The notes under the pieces: generated by a model
What the model saw: only the letters and a program-made list of their open reading frames with translations
What the model was told of the DNA's origin: nothing
Database searches by the model: none
Program-made: the position numbers and the translations under genes
Part shown: positions 44,583 to 56,566 of the stretch, piece after piece
Numbering within the stretch: position 1 is the first letter of the stretch
Layout of the letters: every line of letters starts with the position of its first letter
Origin: Branchiostoma lanceolatum
Lineage: Eukaryota; Chordata; Leptocardii; Amphioxiformes; Branchiostomatidae
Direction of reading: 5' to 3'
NCBI RefSeq assembly: GCF_035083965.1
Contig: NC_089738.1
Location: 12,302,734-12,366,733, forward strand
Length of the DNA stretch: 64,000 nucleotides

Positions 44583-47500
44583 ATGACGACCGAAGTAGAG
44601 GCTGGGAGGAGAGGTTCATCATGTGAGTATCAATAAATAAATTTCACATCTTATTGTCTTATACACTGTAAATGATAATGTTGATGATATTAATAACAAG
44701 ACGAACGAGCCAACCCGTACTTCCAATATCCAAGTATCCTATTACACCACTTCCGCCTTACATGCTACCACTCTGCAATATTCACATCACACCAAAACTC
44801 ATGCCAAGACAAACAAACACACCACCTACGTTTTCAAGGACGTAATGATTACAACACACATATGCTGATGACAAAACGGTAATCGTTTTAACTTGTGTAA
44901 ATGATGATTCTATCTGTACATCACTGAGATGCTTAAATGACAATATTGTTAACGCTTAACTTATAACGTGTGCAGACATCACAAAGGTTTCGGTCATAAT
45001 AAGATGAAAATGTCAGTACTTTTTACTTAGGCCCCGTTTTCACCAGACGACGATCACTGAGTGACCGTGTAGCGACCAAAGTAGATTTGTGTGTGACAGT
45101 GTGACCCTTGATTTAAGTTCATTTTCATAGTCGGAACATCATGCAACACTTAAAAGTATGATGTAAAAGACAACAAAGCACACAAAACGGAAAACAATCC
45201 GTTCTTTATCTATGAAATTCGTTAATCGATCTGTCGAATCTTTGACCGCTCAGTGGTCTCTCAGTGGTCGTAGTCTCTAGTGGAAACCAAATGGAAAGGA
45301 TTGAATACATCTTTTACTCCTTTTAGGGACAAATGAATCCTGGAGAATCCTTCAAGAGTATATCGGACACGAGGAGTTTAAAAAGAGGAGAAAAGAGTCT
45401 GTCAAGGTATTAACTTTCTGATTTCAAGAATCACTAAACTAGCCTTCACAAAACCTTGTTATTGAATCTCTTCGGAAGTGCTACAATGTGTACGAAATGG
45501 TCATGTTAATCGTTACTGATTTTATCAAAATATAGTCAGATTTCTATTCAACTACGAAATAAGCAGCATAGGTAATAGCAATCCTATCTTACCATCCGTT
45601 GTGATTTTCTTATGAATCAATCCTGTTTTCATCGACAGAAAAGTGACGGCTTCGCGGAGCAGGTACCGAGGCCCGTTGAGAAAAAGAAAGTCAAGTCGGT
45701 AGGTACCACATGGTTTATTTCGGGTACCTGGTTTATTTAGCATGCTAGGAGAGAATGTCCTTCCCATGCACAAAGCATAGAGTCTGTGCCAGAAGTGACG
45801 AAAGATAAACTTTACAGTTGTTTGCGTATCGCTTTATATTATACCAACAGTATATACAAATACTGTATATGTTACAGTGCATTGTGTTGTATTGGGTTGC
45901 ATTGTATTCTATTCTATTGTACGGTATTGTGTTCTGTTCGCTGTATTGTATTGATAATTGTTGTCATCACGATTTTAGATATTGGTTTGCCTTTGAATTC
46001 ACTTTTGGCCCCTAGCACCTTTTTCTAGAACGGTATCGCCGTGTTTGTGTGTTAATGTTGTAAATGAAATAAAGTGTTCATCAATATAATCATTTTTTAT
46101 TATTCTCAGTCTTTTAAGGCTTTAGTGCCTGTCCAACCACGTGCACTGCTAAAACAGCCAGGGAAGGTTGCCCTTCAGACCAAGCTACAGAAGCTGAAAC
46201 TCGCCGCCGTTGCAGGGACAACCACCGCCGCTAGACGGAGCTTCCACGGTCCCGGTATCGGCACGACTGGGTTCGCTGTGGTGGTCGACAATGTGAAGTT
46301 TCCCGAGAACGACTTCTTCCGTCCCCGCACCGTGTTTCCCGTCCGTCTGCGGCACTCGAACTGCTGGAGCGCCGACGACGCCGCGGCCGACGTCCGGGGA
46401 GTCGCCATCAAGTTTGGCGACACGGACGGGCACAGTTGTTTTGAGCTGGTCATGGATACAGGTCAGAGTTAATTCCCCAACATTCCTACACAATATACCT
46501 TGGGAAGGCTTTGCTAAGCAGAACTGAGGTTTCCAATTTCACATCTTCATAAATTACCACACTATTTACATATTATAGAAATAACTGTATAACTACCAGA
46601 TATAAAATCCAAATGTATGAAAAGTTTGATGTTGACTTTATGTCTGATTTTAGGTACAATGGCGCCATTTTGGGACCTACCTTCTTACGAGGAGTACGTG
46701 TCAGCCATGAAAGGAGGTCCAGAAAAACTGAAGGAATGGTGCTGGAAAGCTCCAATGAAGTAAGGCTGTATCCATAGAAGATGTAACGTTAGTTTATAGG
46801 TCAAAGAAAACAAAAAATGAAGGTTTTTTGTGTTTGTATGTTTGTTTGTTTGTGTTTCCGGATATTTTGGGCAGTAATAAGCTAAGTAGGTATTCAAGTG
46901 GTATTTGGTATGCGGGTAGGTCTTGGGATAGCAAATGTCAGTATTGATTATGGCCCGCCTGGCGGCTTTTCTTAGGACTGCAGCAGAACTGGATTTTGTG
47001 TCTTTTGTCCTGAACATGTACATGCTATGTTCTTGATATTTTGCTGGAATTTAGATTTTCATGTTAGGAACAAGTGGTGCAGGTTTGGACTCTCTGGCAC
47101 CTCGGCCGAAACGTCGGTGTGCATAAATACTTGGCTGTGTACCAAGGATTTTATTATCCAGTGACTTACCAACCTGATCAAATTATATTCACTGATATAT
47201 CCACTCTCTATTACAAGTTACTACATCCTGGTGGACGGGTTACGCCGGGCTCCCGACTCCTACTTCCAGCTGGTCTACAGCTCCCAGACTTGCTTTACCT
47301 TCGCGGCGAAGGATAACGTGCCGCGGTACGTCAAGTTCAGGATAATCCCGACCAACAAGGACCCAGAGTCCGGCCTCTTGAACTTGGAGGAACAGAGACA
47401 AGCATGGTGAGTACTTAAACTAGTGTGTTGCAATACATTTTTAAGGAACGTAGTCGACGAGGGACAAAGTGTCCAGCCACGTCAAGTTTAAGGTCATCCC

Positions 47501-50500
47501 GACTAACACTGATCCAGACTCCAGACTAGAGTCGGGCCTGTCAGACTTGGACGAACAGATACAAGTGAGATAATCCTTAAGTGATCGTCGTGTCCAATAT
47601 TCTGAAGACCAATATAATTATTTTTAGATGGAGAATCCAATTACAATTGACGGACAGCCACCTTTAAACGTAAAAAAAAACTAATCTTTCAAGTTGACAA
47701 GTTTTTGAGCTGGAAACATATACATGCTGTCATAAAATCATTTGAAACGCTTACAATGCATTATTTTTGCACTACTTTTAGGAACACTGCGCGGTTACCA
47801 GATGAGGAACGTCCCCAGAACTATCTAAGACTGGAATATGTCGAGCGACTGATGAAATCGTCCGTCATGTATCGTCTGCAGCTGCAGCTGCACACCAAGA
47901 AGGCATCGGACACAGCTAGCACCTGCAACCCGTACAGGTGATTACAGATGCTACGTTTAAGTTACCTCATTTTGGTACATGTATCAAGCCAAAAGCACAG
48001 CCATCGTAACCGCGGCTTCAATGAGGCATTTTGATCTAAAATCAAGGCTTCTTTACTACTTTACCTTTGCTGGCCTGGGACCCTTCCACGTATTTTTGAT
48101 TGAAATTTCAACCACGTTAGCGAAATCAAGGGTGAATGGAGCATTTGATTTCTAACACCCACATCCCACTGGGGCGGCGACCTCGCCGCTCAACAAACTT
48201 CATAGATAAAAAACGAATTAATAATGATTTTATGCTTTGTACTTTTTCTGGCCTTTTAGTCATACTTGTATATTTGCATGATATTCCAATTACATTACAC
48301 AATGATATTACACAAAGCCAATTTAGGCTGCAGCACGATTGTCGTCTAACAGAAAACGGGTCTTAACGGTTCAGAAGTAGTATAGTTCTTTTGATCAGTT
48401 ACGCAGAAGTAAACCCAAGTAATCAATTAACTCCTTGCAGATGTTGGGCACCGGCGGACCATCCGTGGTATGACGTAGCTGACGTCATCATCACCACCCT
48501 TCTAACAGACAACGTCACAGCGCAGACCAGTTTCAACATCGCCAACCTGCCGCCATGTTTGGGACTGATAGAACCCGAGTCCATGTACGACTACAACAGC
48601 ATCAACTACGTCCGGGCCAAAGTTTACTCCGCAGCACACGGCGCCAGACTCGCAAAGTACGTCATATTTGACTTTATCGGGTAATTGCGCCAAATTGCGA
48701 AATGCATTCGCAAGGTGGCATAAACCGGGCGCCAAGTTGTCGCCTGATATTGCAAAAAAAAATCGCCAGTGAAAAATTACGCAAATGTGTGCTAATGGGC
48801 ACAAAATGGCCCAATATCTCTTTTTTACATTAGTTTTTATTCAGTGACAACAAACGTGATTGAAACTGTATTCCCTCCTCATCACGATTTATGACTGTCA
48901 CATCAGCAGCGACACCTAGCTGCAGTGTGAAGTAGAATTATTGCTCTGAGGAAGGTGACAGACGGTCACCGAAGCGTCCGATAGGTACTAACTCATTGGT
49001 CGTGTACAAAGTGATGCTATTGTTTCCCAGAGGAATGCCTCCCCTCCGTGGTCCGATTGACTACGAGACACAACCCTACAGCGTGGAGATCAGGATGGGC
49101 TCGAAGCAGGGCATGCTGGGACTCATGAAGAGGAACCTGAAGGTTGTACTGACCGGGCCCGATAGACGCACGGAGCCCACGCGTTTTTCAGAGGTGGCGT
49201 TTACTTATAAACTTATAATGTTTGCCATAAGAAAATAGATTGTACAATACCCAAGATAGTACAATACCAAAGATAACAGTAACTCAACTCTAGTGTCTGT
49301 CTCTTAAAGAGAATGATTCTGAAGCAAAATAACGATCTAAGTTAACGTTGAAGCCGAAGTCTAATTGCAACAAACACACGAGCACGATTAAGAATAACAC
49401 AGTCAATACAAATACTTAACGTGTGGGACCGCATCTTTAGACAGTGACACATATAGCTGCAATGTAATGTGAACCAGTCAGAATTACCCGGAGGAAGGTA
49501 ACGGACGGTCACCGAAACGTCGGTGTGAATAAAAAACAAAGAATCTTGTTATTCAAATTCCAATACTGTAAATGTCCTTCCTCTAGGGCTACAAGACCGG
49601 AAGCTCCCAGGTGTTCTCCATGACCGCCATAGATGTGGGCGAGGTGATCATGGTGACGATCTATAACGAGGGCGGCCCGGCGTGGTTCGTGGAGAGTATC
49701 GTGGTGGAGGAGGTGCGGAGGGGCCGGTCTACGGAGTTCCCCGCGCAGAGATGGGTCACCGACACGGTCATTGTACGGAGGGGGAAAGGTAACGTATCAA
49801 GTCTATTTCAACTTCATCTTAGGGGTTACCCTCCGTCTGTGGCAAATTAGGAGGGAGTAGCGCTAGCCTCCATTGAAGTCCTTTTCCCCGCAGCGTTTTT
49901 TTTTTTCATTTTTTTTTCTTGGGGGGGGGGGGGGGGGGCGTATCTGCTTGGGATCCCGTATCCGCCGTACCCCTGTGTCCGCTATAGACCCTGTGTTAGA
50001 CACCCCCCCCCCCAAAAAAAAATGGAAAAAAAAACGCTGCGGGGAAAAGGACTGCAACGGAGGCTAGGGGGGAGGAGGTCCCGGGCTAAGGCGGGCAGGC
50101 TCCCAGGCTGGCCTGGAAAGTCTCAACTGTGGGAGACAACACGACCAGGCAGGGCGTTCCATTCGGGTATTTAATGCGGAAAGAACGAAAATCTGAATGT
50201 GTCTGTGCGAGCTTGGATGATCTAATATTTCTGGTGGGTATCTCTATCAGTATAAGAAATCGCTAAGAAATAAACAGAAAACCGAGAAGGGTGGAGAAAA
50301 CTGGTTGCCAGATCTTCTGTGGTGCCCCAGCGGTCAAATAGTTACTCAGGGAAACAAAAAGTTACCGCTGCTCAGTGGTGTCTGGAAAAGCATGGGTTCA
50401 TTGAGTTTATTTTCCGCTAAATTCACACTTAATCTTCTCTCAGCTTCCATAATGACGACAAGAGAACAGGACGTTCTTCTTCGGCTGCGCTTGTACGAAA

Positions 50501-53500
50501 TGCAAGAGCGTCGAAAGCAGTTTCAGTGGCGGCACTCCGACTCAGGATTCCCCGGTGGACTGGCTGCTAGCACCGTCGAAGAACTGCCCCCAGACGTCCG
50601 TCCCAGCGAGAGCATGTTACAAAAACTGTCAGGGATCACCGAAAAGCTTGCTCTACCGCAGAACTTTCTGAACATCCCTTGTCTTTTTGAGAAAGACAAG
50701 CACAATGTGGAGAATTTCGTCGAGTTCAAGAAGATGGTCCCAGAGAACGTTTACGACAGACAGCGACTGATCAAGCACTGGAAGTCAGACGTAGATTTTG
50801 GACGACAGTTTCTGAACGGGTTGAACCCCCTGATACTGCGCCAATGCAGGCAGCTCCCGGAGATGTTTGCGAAGAAGAGTGACGAGATCGATCAGCTACT
50901 GCCCGATGGACAGGCCTTGTTGAAAGAGATAGAGGTAAGAATACGGTCTAATACGGAAGGGGGTTATATTCTATTTCTACTGAGGGGTCGACAGATGAAC
51001 GACTATTGAGTGACCGAATTCTCTCTAGTAGTTAAAACGAATTTCGTTGGCAATAGGTTTATTTTGTAAGCTTTGTGTGTTTTGTCCAAATATAACTTTT
51101 GTCTCAAACAACGACCCTGGCTCACCGGCCTACGTTCCGTCCTTCTCGTCGCGCAACCGCTGGCCAGTCGTCAACCAATCAGATAATACCTACCCTCCTG
51201 TTCTTGGAGGGGAGTCACGCGTCAACCTATCAGATAGTACCTACCCTCCTGTTGTTTGAGGGAGAGTCACCAGCCAATCAAGTTGCCTCTTGACCGAAAG
51301 CGGCGATTCGATTGGCCGGTGACGATTGGCAAGGACCGACGCATAGAGAAGCATAGGTCTGAGGTCTATGCGCCAGGGTCGTTGCTTGGCACCAGAGGAT
51401 AGGGAAAATGTGACATGTTAATGTCATCGAACATATATTCAGTATATTCTGCCTCTACTCCATTTCCCAGGCCAGGCGTGTGTACATGGCGGACTATTCC
51501 ATTCTAGGCGGTCTCCGGGGCAACATCAGCGGCCGCGACGTCTTTCATCTAGCCGCGCCGACCGCGCTGTTTCATCTTAATGAGGTCGGAGACATGATTC
51601 CACTGGCCATACAGGTGAGGTAAAAGAATGGTTCTGAGTATATGACAAGCAACGGCCCTGGACCCGGCGTACCGACGTGAGACATGCCTTTCCAATATAA
51701 TGGTGGACTACTAAATTAAAGTTACAAACATTTTCATATAACTTGAGAATAACGAAAGAATATGGCAATATGTCTCTCCCTTTGTTTATCTATCTATTTA
51801 GTTGTTTGTTGTTTTCTGTTTAGTTGTATCAAAAACCAGGCCCACACACCACTATCTGGACGCCCGCGGACCCACAGTGCGACTGGATGCTCGCCAAGAT
51901 GTTTCTGCGCAATGCTGATGCGCAGGTACGTGTATCTCTTACGTTTGTAACATGTGCAGCCCCTACCAAATTAAAATTGTATCTTTTTCCTTTAGGGTTT
52001 CATGACTTGTATAGATTCAATGTCTCTGCAATTAAATTCAGATTTCACCAAATCCAACTTTTAATCGATCTAATAGCGCAAAATCCTCCCTGAAAAAGCC
52101 TAAGTGTTGCAATGCCTCAAGCAGCAATGAGGTTCTTCAGTTAGAAACGCCTACTTTAGCATTTCAGACATGAATGCTTTTCACTTGTCAGTAGACATTT
52201 TGCGTTTCCTGATAGACAAAATAGCAACTAGAAAATTTTCCAACCTTTGGCCTTTCGGACCTTTTAAAACTGTATACTGTTTGTTTTTTCAGGTCCATCT
52301 CTTTGTATCTCTGTTCCTCAAAACGAATCTACTGAACGAGACGTTTGCCGTCGCCACCTACCGACAGCTTCCATCAGCGCACCCTGTCTTCAAACTCCTG
52401 GCCCCACATCTGCGGGACGTGTTCGCCGCTAATATCATTGCGAGAAGAGAAGTTCTAGAGGTTTGTGTTTAACATTTTTCAAACCAATCAATGAATCAAT
52501 CTATCAACCAATCAATCTATCGGTCGATCAATCGATCAATCAATCACATGTAGAACGAACCGGCCAATGCGGTTTTAGGTAGGATGGCAGATATGGCGAG
52601 AGAAATGATGATAGTTATCTAAATATTCCATAAAACAACAAACATTAAAGTTATATCCTGCATCATCTATTTATCTATCATCATCTGTTTATGTATCTGT
52701 GGCTGAACATGCTGGTTATGTAGCAAGGGCTTGACATCATCAATTATCAAAAAAGGATTTGATTATGGAAACCCTAGCTGCTTCTACAAGAACTGCATAT
52801 CTTTGTATCTTTCTTTGTGCACATTGCCATACAGGAATGGTCTATTATTGGCTGAAGGTACCGGGTATAACGAATGCTTACAGTTCTGCCCCCTAGCAGC
52901 TTCTTGTAGACATGTATCTCCTTACGTCATTCTTCATGAACAATACATGTACTCCTATTCAGGAATGGTCTGTTATTGATGAAGTCTACTCCCTCGGGTT
53001 GAGGGGACGGCGTACACTGATCGCCAGAGCGTTCTCAAAATTCACCTGGCGAGACCTCGTCCTCCCCGCCTGTCTGCAGGACCGGGGCCTGGAGAAACTA
53101 CCGGAGTTTGTTTACCGCGACGACGCCATGAAACTATGGCGCGCCAACAGGTGACACAAAAGATGTTGATAATTCAACAGCAAGGCATTATAGAGTTAAT
53201 GACCCCCAGGTGTATATGGTGTCATAAAGCATATTCGGTCCCTATAACCACTGAATGAACAATCGAGTCTGCAAAGCGGACGAGGTTGCTTATGAGGTGG
53301 TTATAATAACCGACCCGTCATTATCATATAGTTATTATCGTTTAACGCTATCAATTAGACTAACACATGATTGAGACAAGTTCTGTAAAGTTATAACATC
53401 TAAATCAATGGTAACAGGCGTCACTGAAACGCAGGTTGAATAAAAAACTTGGTTCTGTACAGAAAATCAAACCTTTTTATTCAGTACTTTTCCAAACGTT

Positions 53501-56500
53501 TTTCCTATTCTATCTGCAGAACGTTGGTCGACCGCATCGTGTCGCTGTACTACGAGTTTGACGAAGACCTTGACAAAGACTTAGAGTTACAGGCTTGGAT
53601 CAAGGATCTCCATGACAACGGCTTGAACTGGGAGAAGGCCTTTCCCGAAAGTATGAATTTTTACCAAGCCATTATGTGGGGAAAACATTCAATTTCTCTT
53701 AATTTTACATGCATATGTTTGTTACAGGTTTCCTAAAATTGTAGCGTTTTTACTGGCGTCCATCGACACTGCCATGTTAGAATTTGACGTACTGCGGGCG
53801 CCATCTTGTTACCGTTTCCGGTTGTTGACGTCAACCGTCTGTGCCCACGTCAACTGTTGCTGTATTAGTTTGCTTGTCTCTATACAGATTGTCGATAATT
53901 ATTTCATGAAAACGATTGTTCGTACGCCAAGAATGAACTGTCGCCATCTTCGATCTATCAAACACTCCAAAGTTAACACGACAGTTTTGACAATATTAAT
54001 ATCTATTTTTAAAAGTATTTCATGGATGTATGAGACCTTCGATTTCTTGTTGCAGAGGTCCCGAGCAAACTCACCTCTAAGACGGACCTTGTGGATCTGG
54101 TGACGGGCATCATGTTCAACTGCTCGGTGCAGCGCCGCGCACTGACTGCCGGGATGCGTGACGTAGCCACCTTCATTCCCAACGTCCCTTTCGCCATGAG
54201 AGCCCCTCCGCCGACCAGAGCAGCTAGCGTTAAGATCTCTTCTTTATTGTCATAAACATTTAGTTTTTTTGGACATCTTTGTCTTCATCTGCCAAAATGT
54301 GTATAAATGTCTGTTTATCTCCCCATTTGAATCTTGTTGTAAAATCAGCTGCAAAATCATCCTTTACAAAAGTAACGTTACTTTTTATCACGTGATACGT
54401 TACTAGTATACCTACTCAATTCATACCACATTTACAGCTGATGAGGCATGATGAACTGTCATATCTATGTTGCATATACCGTGAAGATCAAAGCGTTCGC
54501 GGTGGTTTTGTTTTCGCGATGACTACTGCACCACGAGTTCATAATATCAGGAATATGACTCAATGTAGTACTAGTCTACTACAGAGTTGTTTCACCCGCA
54601 ACATTAAAACACTACAAAAACCTCCTTACCGCTTCTACCGCGAAAGTTCCGCAAAAAGTGATAAATTTACAGATCAATAACTTGTGTTTTATTATCTTTT
54701 TTAGTCGTCCAGTCGCGAAGGTGTTTCCTACAGCTATGACGACGACCGGGACGAAGGTCTGACGAGAGCGAACAAACAGCAGCTCCTGTCCGCGCTACCA
54801 GACAGGGACACCGCCAGGAAACAGATCGCTCTGGCCTCGGCCATGTCGCGAGTCACTGACAAGGGGGTAAGGCTCCCATAGAACTAGATAACGATCTCTC
54901 GGCGACCGTTTACCGTTGACGACCAAAAGTTAGCCAGATCGCTCAGCGACGTGGGCGTCATGGCGACCAAAGTTTACATGTCAAATGTCAGAGAATCGTA
55001 GATCCGTTCAGTAGTACAATGATTATTGCAGCAATGATTTCAAATTCAAGTCTGTCATAATTATGTTATAACATTTGTATGAACAAAATATCTACTCAGA
55101 TAGGATCACGCTTTTTTGTTGTTGTTTCGTTTTATTTATTTTTTTTGCTGTTTTGCATACATGGTACATATATGTGATTTTCGTATTATGTGGCGCCCTT
55201 CATTTTGCTTCAAGGTGTCTTGACATGTATAAGCATTCCCCCAAGATCGAACCCCTTAAATGTCATTTAGAAAACCATATAGACGGGCGTAAAAGCGAAT
55301 CATTTATTTCTCGGCTGATCAATCGATTAGAAGATCCCCCAGGAGACTGTTTCGTCTCTTCCGCTGCTTCAGGAACCATTACATTATGATACATTTTCCA
55401 TCTGTGATAACGTTTATTCGTTTATCATATTCCTGAATGATTATTGCACTGACAAGACGCCATATGTTAGCGATATTCTTTTTTTGATATTGCTTATTTG
55501 TTGCTTAACGAGAATCTGTTGGAAGGGGAAACGCTCGACTACCGACGATAGCATGCTCCTAACTAATTTTAACTGAGTACATGCTGTTGTTACTCGGTTG
55601 ATACAATGCAGACAATGCTATTGAAAAATGGAAACAACCAACAAACGGGAAAGACAACATAACAATGTTGTTTTTCTCCAAATCGTAGTATCGTACGTGT
55701 GTGATGAAAGGACGTCATGACGTACTTTTGGCAACGTCCAAGGTGACAGAGCCCTCAGACACAGTACTAGAAGGAGCCTATTTCAAAACTTTCAACTTGC
55801 TTTTGTGTCCGTATTTATGTCATTCCGTTATGTATGAGATAATCTTAAATCTTTATTCTTCTTGTGTTATTCCACTAGCCCATGCTCGGTGAATACCCCG
55901 GACGGTACTTCACCGATGAGCCGACACAAGCCGCCATTTCAGAATTCCGCCGAACACTCAAACAAATATCACGTCGCATCCACCAGAGGAACAAAAACGT
56001 AGGTTCAAAGTTCTACTCCTGTGTATCCAAAGGTTTTATGGTTCACGGTTTAAACTGCGCATGCGCGAGGACAGGTGAATTAAGGCCCCTAGACTCGTCA
56101 AAAGTTCTTGTCTACACCATACTTAACACATTTTCAGACGTGTTTTGATTATTTCTCAGGGGCCTTCAACCTTGACATGATACCCACAATGCATCATACT
56201 GCGCATGCCCAGCTGAATCTGTGGACTGTCAAATCAATGACTGTCCATCATATTTAGCAGTTCAACCAATGACAGCATCGATCGATGAGAGAGTGATTGC
56301 ATGTCTGTCGAATATTTCCATTTTTATGTTTTGGATGTCTACGCTTTGACAGAGGTCGGCAGGGCTACATGGGGGCGGTCTATTGTGACATCCATTGCCT
56401 ATTTCTTTTACAGCTGAAGAGCGTAGTAGCCCAAGAAGTTGTCGTGTCCTTTGGGGGAGAGTATAGCGAAATCTCAAAGGTGGCAAAGAGAACAACCGAG

Positions 56501-56566
56501 GTGCACCGCGCCATGCCTTACGAGTGCCTGCTACCCGAACACATACCGGCCAGTATCGGCCCGTAG
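44583..56566 (+). CDS. AOS-LOX-like: Catalase-related allene oxide synthase-lipoxygenase fusion protein
   Basis: Twenty exons: 44583-44622, 45327-45406, 45639-45698, 46110-46461, 46654-46759, 47218-47406, 47782-47937, 48441-48656, 49031-49193, 49587-49788, 50444-50934, 51471-51614, 51824-51925, 52293-52460, 52963-53150, 53520-53650, 54056-54228, 54705-54866, 55879-55998 and 56414-56566 (1131 aa). Residues 1-399 resemble coral allene oxide synthase: distal H106 in RSFHGPG, then RLRHSN, NLEEQRQAW and YLRLEYVERL, and the RxxxY proximal ligand R386/Y390 in YDYNSINYVRAKVY. Residues 400-521 are a PLAT domain and the rest is a lipoxygenase fold (FLNGLNP, WMLAKMFLRNAD, ATYRQLPSAHPVFKLL). Coral homologues make a fatty-acid hydroperoxide and convert it to an allene oxide. 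Here the lipoxygenase iron ligands are mostly lost (L774, R956, T960, displaced C-terminus), so only the heme domain is likely to be active. The open frame and clean splice sites argue against a pseudogene. The start ATG is inferred. Confidence 0.92.
46850..46990 (-). repeat. Fragment of the ~300-bp repeat family
   Basis: The reverse complement holds CTACCCGCATACCAAATACC and TTATTACTGCCCAAAATATC, matching units at 12826-13745. It lies in intron 5 of the AOS-LOX gene. Confidence 0.5.
47095..47165 (+). repeat. Hammerhead-like repeat, 3' half only
   Basis: GGCCGAAACGTCGGTGTGCA, then TGTGTACCAAGGATTTTATT and ATCCAGTGACTTACC. The CUGANGA half is missing. It is in sense orientation, with GUC about 105 nt before the AOS-LOX exon at 47218. 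Confidence 0.5.
47478..47575 (+). pseudogene. Duplicated, decayed copy of the end of AOS-LOX exon 6
   Basis: CACGTCAAGTTTAAGGTCAT and the following 80 nt parallel the last ~95 nt of the exon ending at 47406 (same order of VKF, IPTN, DP, SGL, EQ). A 9-nt insertion precedes the SGL part. Its donor is shifted so that splicing there would change the phase, and TAA follows. It looks like a dead tandem exon duplicate in intron 6. Confidence 0.75.
48905..49015 (+). repeat. Hammerhead-like dispersed repeat, copy 6
   Basis: GCAGCGACACCTAGCTGCAG, CTCTGAGGA, a perfect stem II (GGTGAC/GTCACC), then GAAG in place of GAAA and CGTCC. The A-to-G change should abolish activity. It is in sense orientation, with GUC about 50 nt before the AOS-LOX exon at 49031. 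Confidence 0.6.
49438..49545 (+). repeat. Hammerhead-like dispersed repeat, copy 7
   Basis: ACAGTGACACATATAGCTGC, then CCGGAGGA (CUGANGA with a change), a paired stem II with one altered pair and CGAAACGTCGGTGTGAATAA. It is in sense orientation, with GUC about 65 nt before the AOS-LOX exon at 49587. Confidence 0.6.
49863..50067. mobile_element. Large inverted repeat (fold-back element)
   Basis: The left arm (49863-49939: CTAGCCTCC, CCTTTTCCCCGCAGCG, T-rich, G run) and the right arm (50003-50067: C run, A-rich, CGCTGCGGGGAAAAGG, GGAGGCTAG) are near-perfect inverses of about 65 nt around a ~60-nt loop. It lies in intron 10 of the AOS-LOX gene. Confidence 0.85.
51105..51400. repeat. Dispersed inverted-repeat element
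   Basis: AACGACCCTGGC at the left and GCCAGGGTCGTTGCTTGGCA at the right are inverted. Internally CAACC..ATCAGATA.TACCTACC occurs twice. It belongs to the family at 1060-1345 and lies in intron 11 of the AOS-LOX gene. Confidence 0.65.
52765..52865 (+). pseudogene. Partial duplicate of the start of AOS-LOX exon 15
   Basis: ACAGGAATGGTCTATTATTG followed by GCTGAAGGTACCGGG mirrors the true acceptor and exon start (CAGGAATGGTCTGTTATTGA, from 52960) at a spacing of 128 nt. Upstream AGCTGCTTCT also has a counterpart at 52899. The copy lacks the rest of the exon. Confidence 0.6.
53408..53465 (+). repeat. Hammerhead-like repeat fragment, copy 8
   Basis: GGTAACAGGCGTCACTGAAA, CGCAGGTTGAATAAAAAACT, TGGTTCTGTAC. 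Only stem II and the 3' half remain. It is in sense orientation, just upstream of the AOS-LOX exon at 53520. Confidence 0.5.
56050..56215. mobile_element. Diverged MITE, copy 4 of the GCGCATGCGC family
   Basis: Ends CTGCGCATGCGCGAGGACAG and ACCCACAATGCATCATACTG followed by CGCATGCCCAGCTGAA. It lies in the last intron of the AOS-LOX gene. Confidence 0.55.

Noticed and set aside
44583..56566. AOS-LOX gene as a pseudogene because of its lost iron ligands
   Set aside because: All 20 exons keep frame, splice sites and phase, and conserved motifs persist in the heme and PLAT domains, so loss is confined to the lipoxygenase active site.
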